From contig CAAGKY010000025.1 in assembly GCA_900770645.1 (NCBI GenBank), positions 1-6,661 on the forward strand: 6,661 nt of DNA. Reading direction: 5' to 3'. Under the pieces are notes generated by a model. The model ran no database searches. It was not told where the DNA came from and worked only from the letters and a program-made list of their open reading frames with translations. Positions 6,263 through 6,661 of this stretch are shown in pieces. The position numbers and the translations under genes were made by a program. Source of the DNA: Bacilli bacterium (GTDB taxonomy: Bacteria > Bacillota_I > Bacilli_A > ML615J-28 > CAG-313). Position 1 is the first letter of the stretch, and each line of letters opens with the position of its first letter.

Positions 6263-6647
6263 TTAATTTGCTATTTTTTGCTTACGATACATACGATTCC
6301 AATTAATTAATGCGTAAATATCATTGATAAAGAACATTAAAAAACATAATACCATTGGTAGATAACTAATATTTCTAATACTAGCATATGTCCATAAGCA
6401 TATTAACACTACATCATTAGCCGCATATCCTAAGCCATAGAATCTACTGCGATAAAACATTAAGTATGAGGCGATATAACTAGTTGTGATAGATATTGTA
6501 CTTACATATAAATTTTCGGTATTTAAGGCTTTTAAAATTAAGTAAAAAACAATGGTAACAATAATTGAAGAAATAACTAAAATAATATTTTGTTTTTTAT
6601 TTAAATTATTGATTTTTACTTCTATTGTATCTTTATATGGATTTCTA
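6263..6647 (-). CDS. pnuC: PnuC-like nicotinamide riboside/mononucleotide transporter, N-terminus off window
   Basis: The minus-strand frame is open from the right edge to the TAA at 6263-6265. It gives about 127 genomic residues and no stop across the remaining bases. It begins LRNPYKDT, a short polar stretch, then three to four hydrophobic segments, with the C-terminal signature FYGLGYAANDVVLICLW, YLPMVLCFLMF and NDIYALINWNRM, typical of the PnuC family in Bacillota. PnuC proteins are SWEET-like facilitators that admit nicotinamide riboside, which is then trapped by phosphorylation for NAD synthesis. The visible part is the C-terminal half or so of a 7-helix protein. The ATG at 6458-6460 is an internal methionine, not the start: homologous sequence continues in frame upstream and no ribosome binding site precedes it. 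The codon at 6647-6649 already includes adapter bases. Substrate is inferred from family; related Pnu transporters take riboflavin or thiamine. Confidence 0.78.
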
Positions 6648-6661
6648 AGATCGGAAGAGCG
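6648..6661. other. Illumina TruSeq adapter remnant (assembly artefact)
   Basis: The final 14 bases, AGATCGGAAGAGCG, equal the beginning of the Illumina TruSeq read-through adapter; the base after AGAGC is G, as in the read-2-side version. They sit exactly at the end of the sequence and break the otherwise AT-rich composition. They should be trimmed and not translated. Confidence 0.95.

Noticed and set aside
6263..6460. A separate 65-residue small protein starting at 6460
   Set aside because: The same frame continues upstream without a stop and with PnuC-like sequence, so the methionine is internal to a larger partial gene.
1..6661. Reassigned genetic code (TGA as tryptophan) as in many Mollicutes
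   Set aside because: All tryptophan codons in the genes read are TGG and no gene needs an in-frame TGA. Absence of TGA stops among only five is not informative.
1..6661. CRISPR array, mobile element, tRNA or phage segment
   Set aside because: No regularly spaced repeats, terminal inverted repeats, transposase or integrase motifs, or tRNA-like CCA/T-loop signatures were seen on either strand.

Overview
The window is AT-rich (roughly 30% GC by eye) bacterial DNA with strong AGGAGG-type ribosome binding sites, short intergenic gaps and simple sigma70/sigmaA-type promoters. This suggests a low-GC Bacillota or Mycoplasmatota-like bacterium (for example an Acholeplasma/RF39/Izemoplasma-like or Erysipelotrichia-like lineage). 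That placement is a low-confidence impression from base composition and protein flavour. Standard stop codons are used: the five visible stops are two TAG and three TAA, with no TGA. Tryptophan is written TGG throughout.

Layout. The left third (1-2065, minus) is the N-terminal 688 codons of a large glycoside hydrolase family 9 protein without a secretion signal; its C-terminus lies beyond the left edge. A 104-bp divergent control region (2066-2169) carries two opposed promoters whose -35 elements occupy the same bases. To the right runs a tight two-gene plus-strand operon: a small multi-pass membrane protein of the DUF1624 / heparan-alpha-glucosaminide N-acetyltransferase-like family (2170-2994) and an AMP-forming acyl/aryl-CoA ligase-like enzyme (3004-4608). 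The second gene's ribosome binding site overlaps the first gene's stop codon. A classic intrinsic terminator (4620-4658) closes this operon. A separately promoted hemolysin III / PAQR-family membrane protein follows (4741-5379).

The right part is on the minus strand: a PnuC-like transporter (6263 to the right edge, N-terminus missing) and then an unrecognised, very aromatic-rich 257-residue protein with one InlB-type B-repeat near its C-terminus (5435-6208). This gene converges on the hemolysin III gene, and the two share a hairpin terminator (5382-5428).

How the genes might work together. The one pair with a clear structural argument for joint action is the membrane acyltransferase-like protein and the adenylate-forming ligase: an enzyme that activates a carboxylic acid beside a membrane protein of a family that moves acetyl groups onto sugars. 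The divergent cytosolic GH9 enzyme could place this in glycan metabolism, but that is inference.

The last 14 bases (6648-6661) are identical to the start of an Illumina TruSeq adapter, so the right end of the window is a library artefact and not genome. I see no CRISPR array, tRNA, rRNA, insertion sequence or defence system. No non-coding stretch exceeds about 130 bases.
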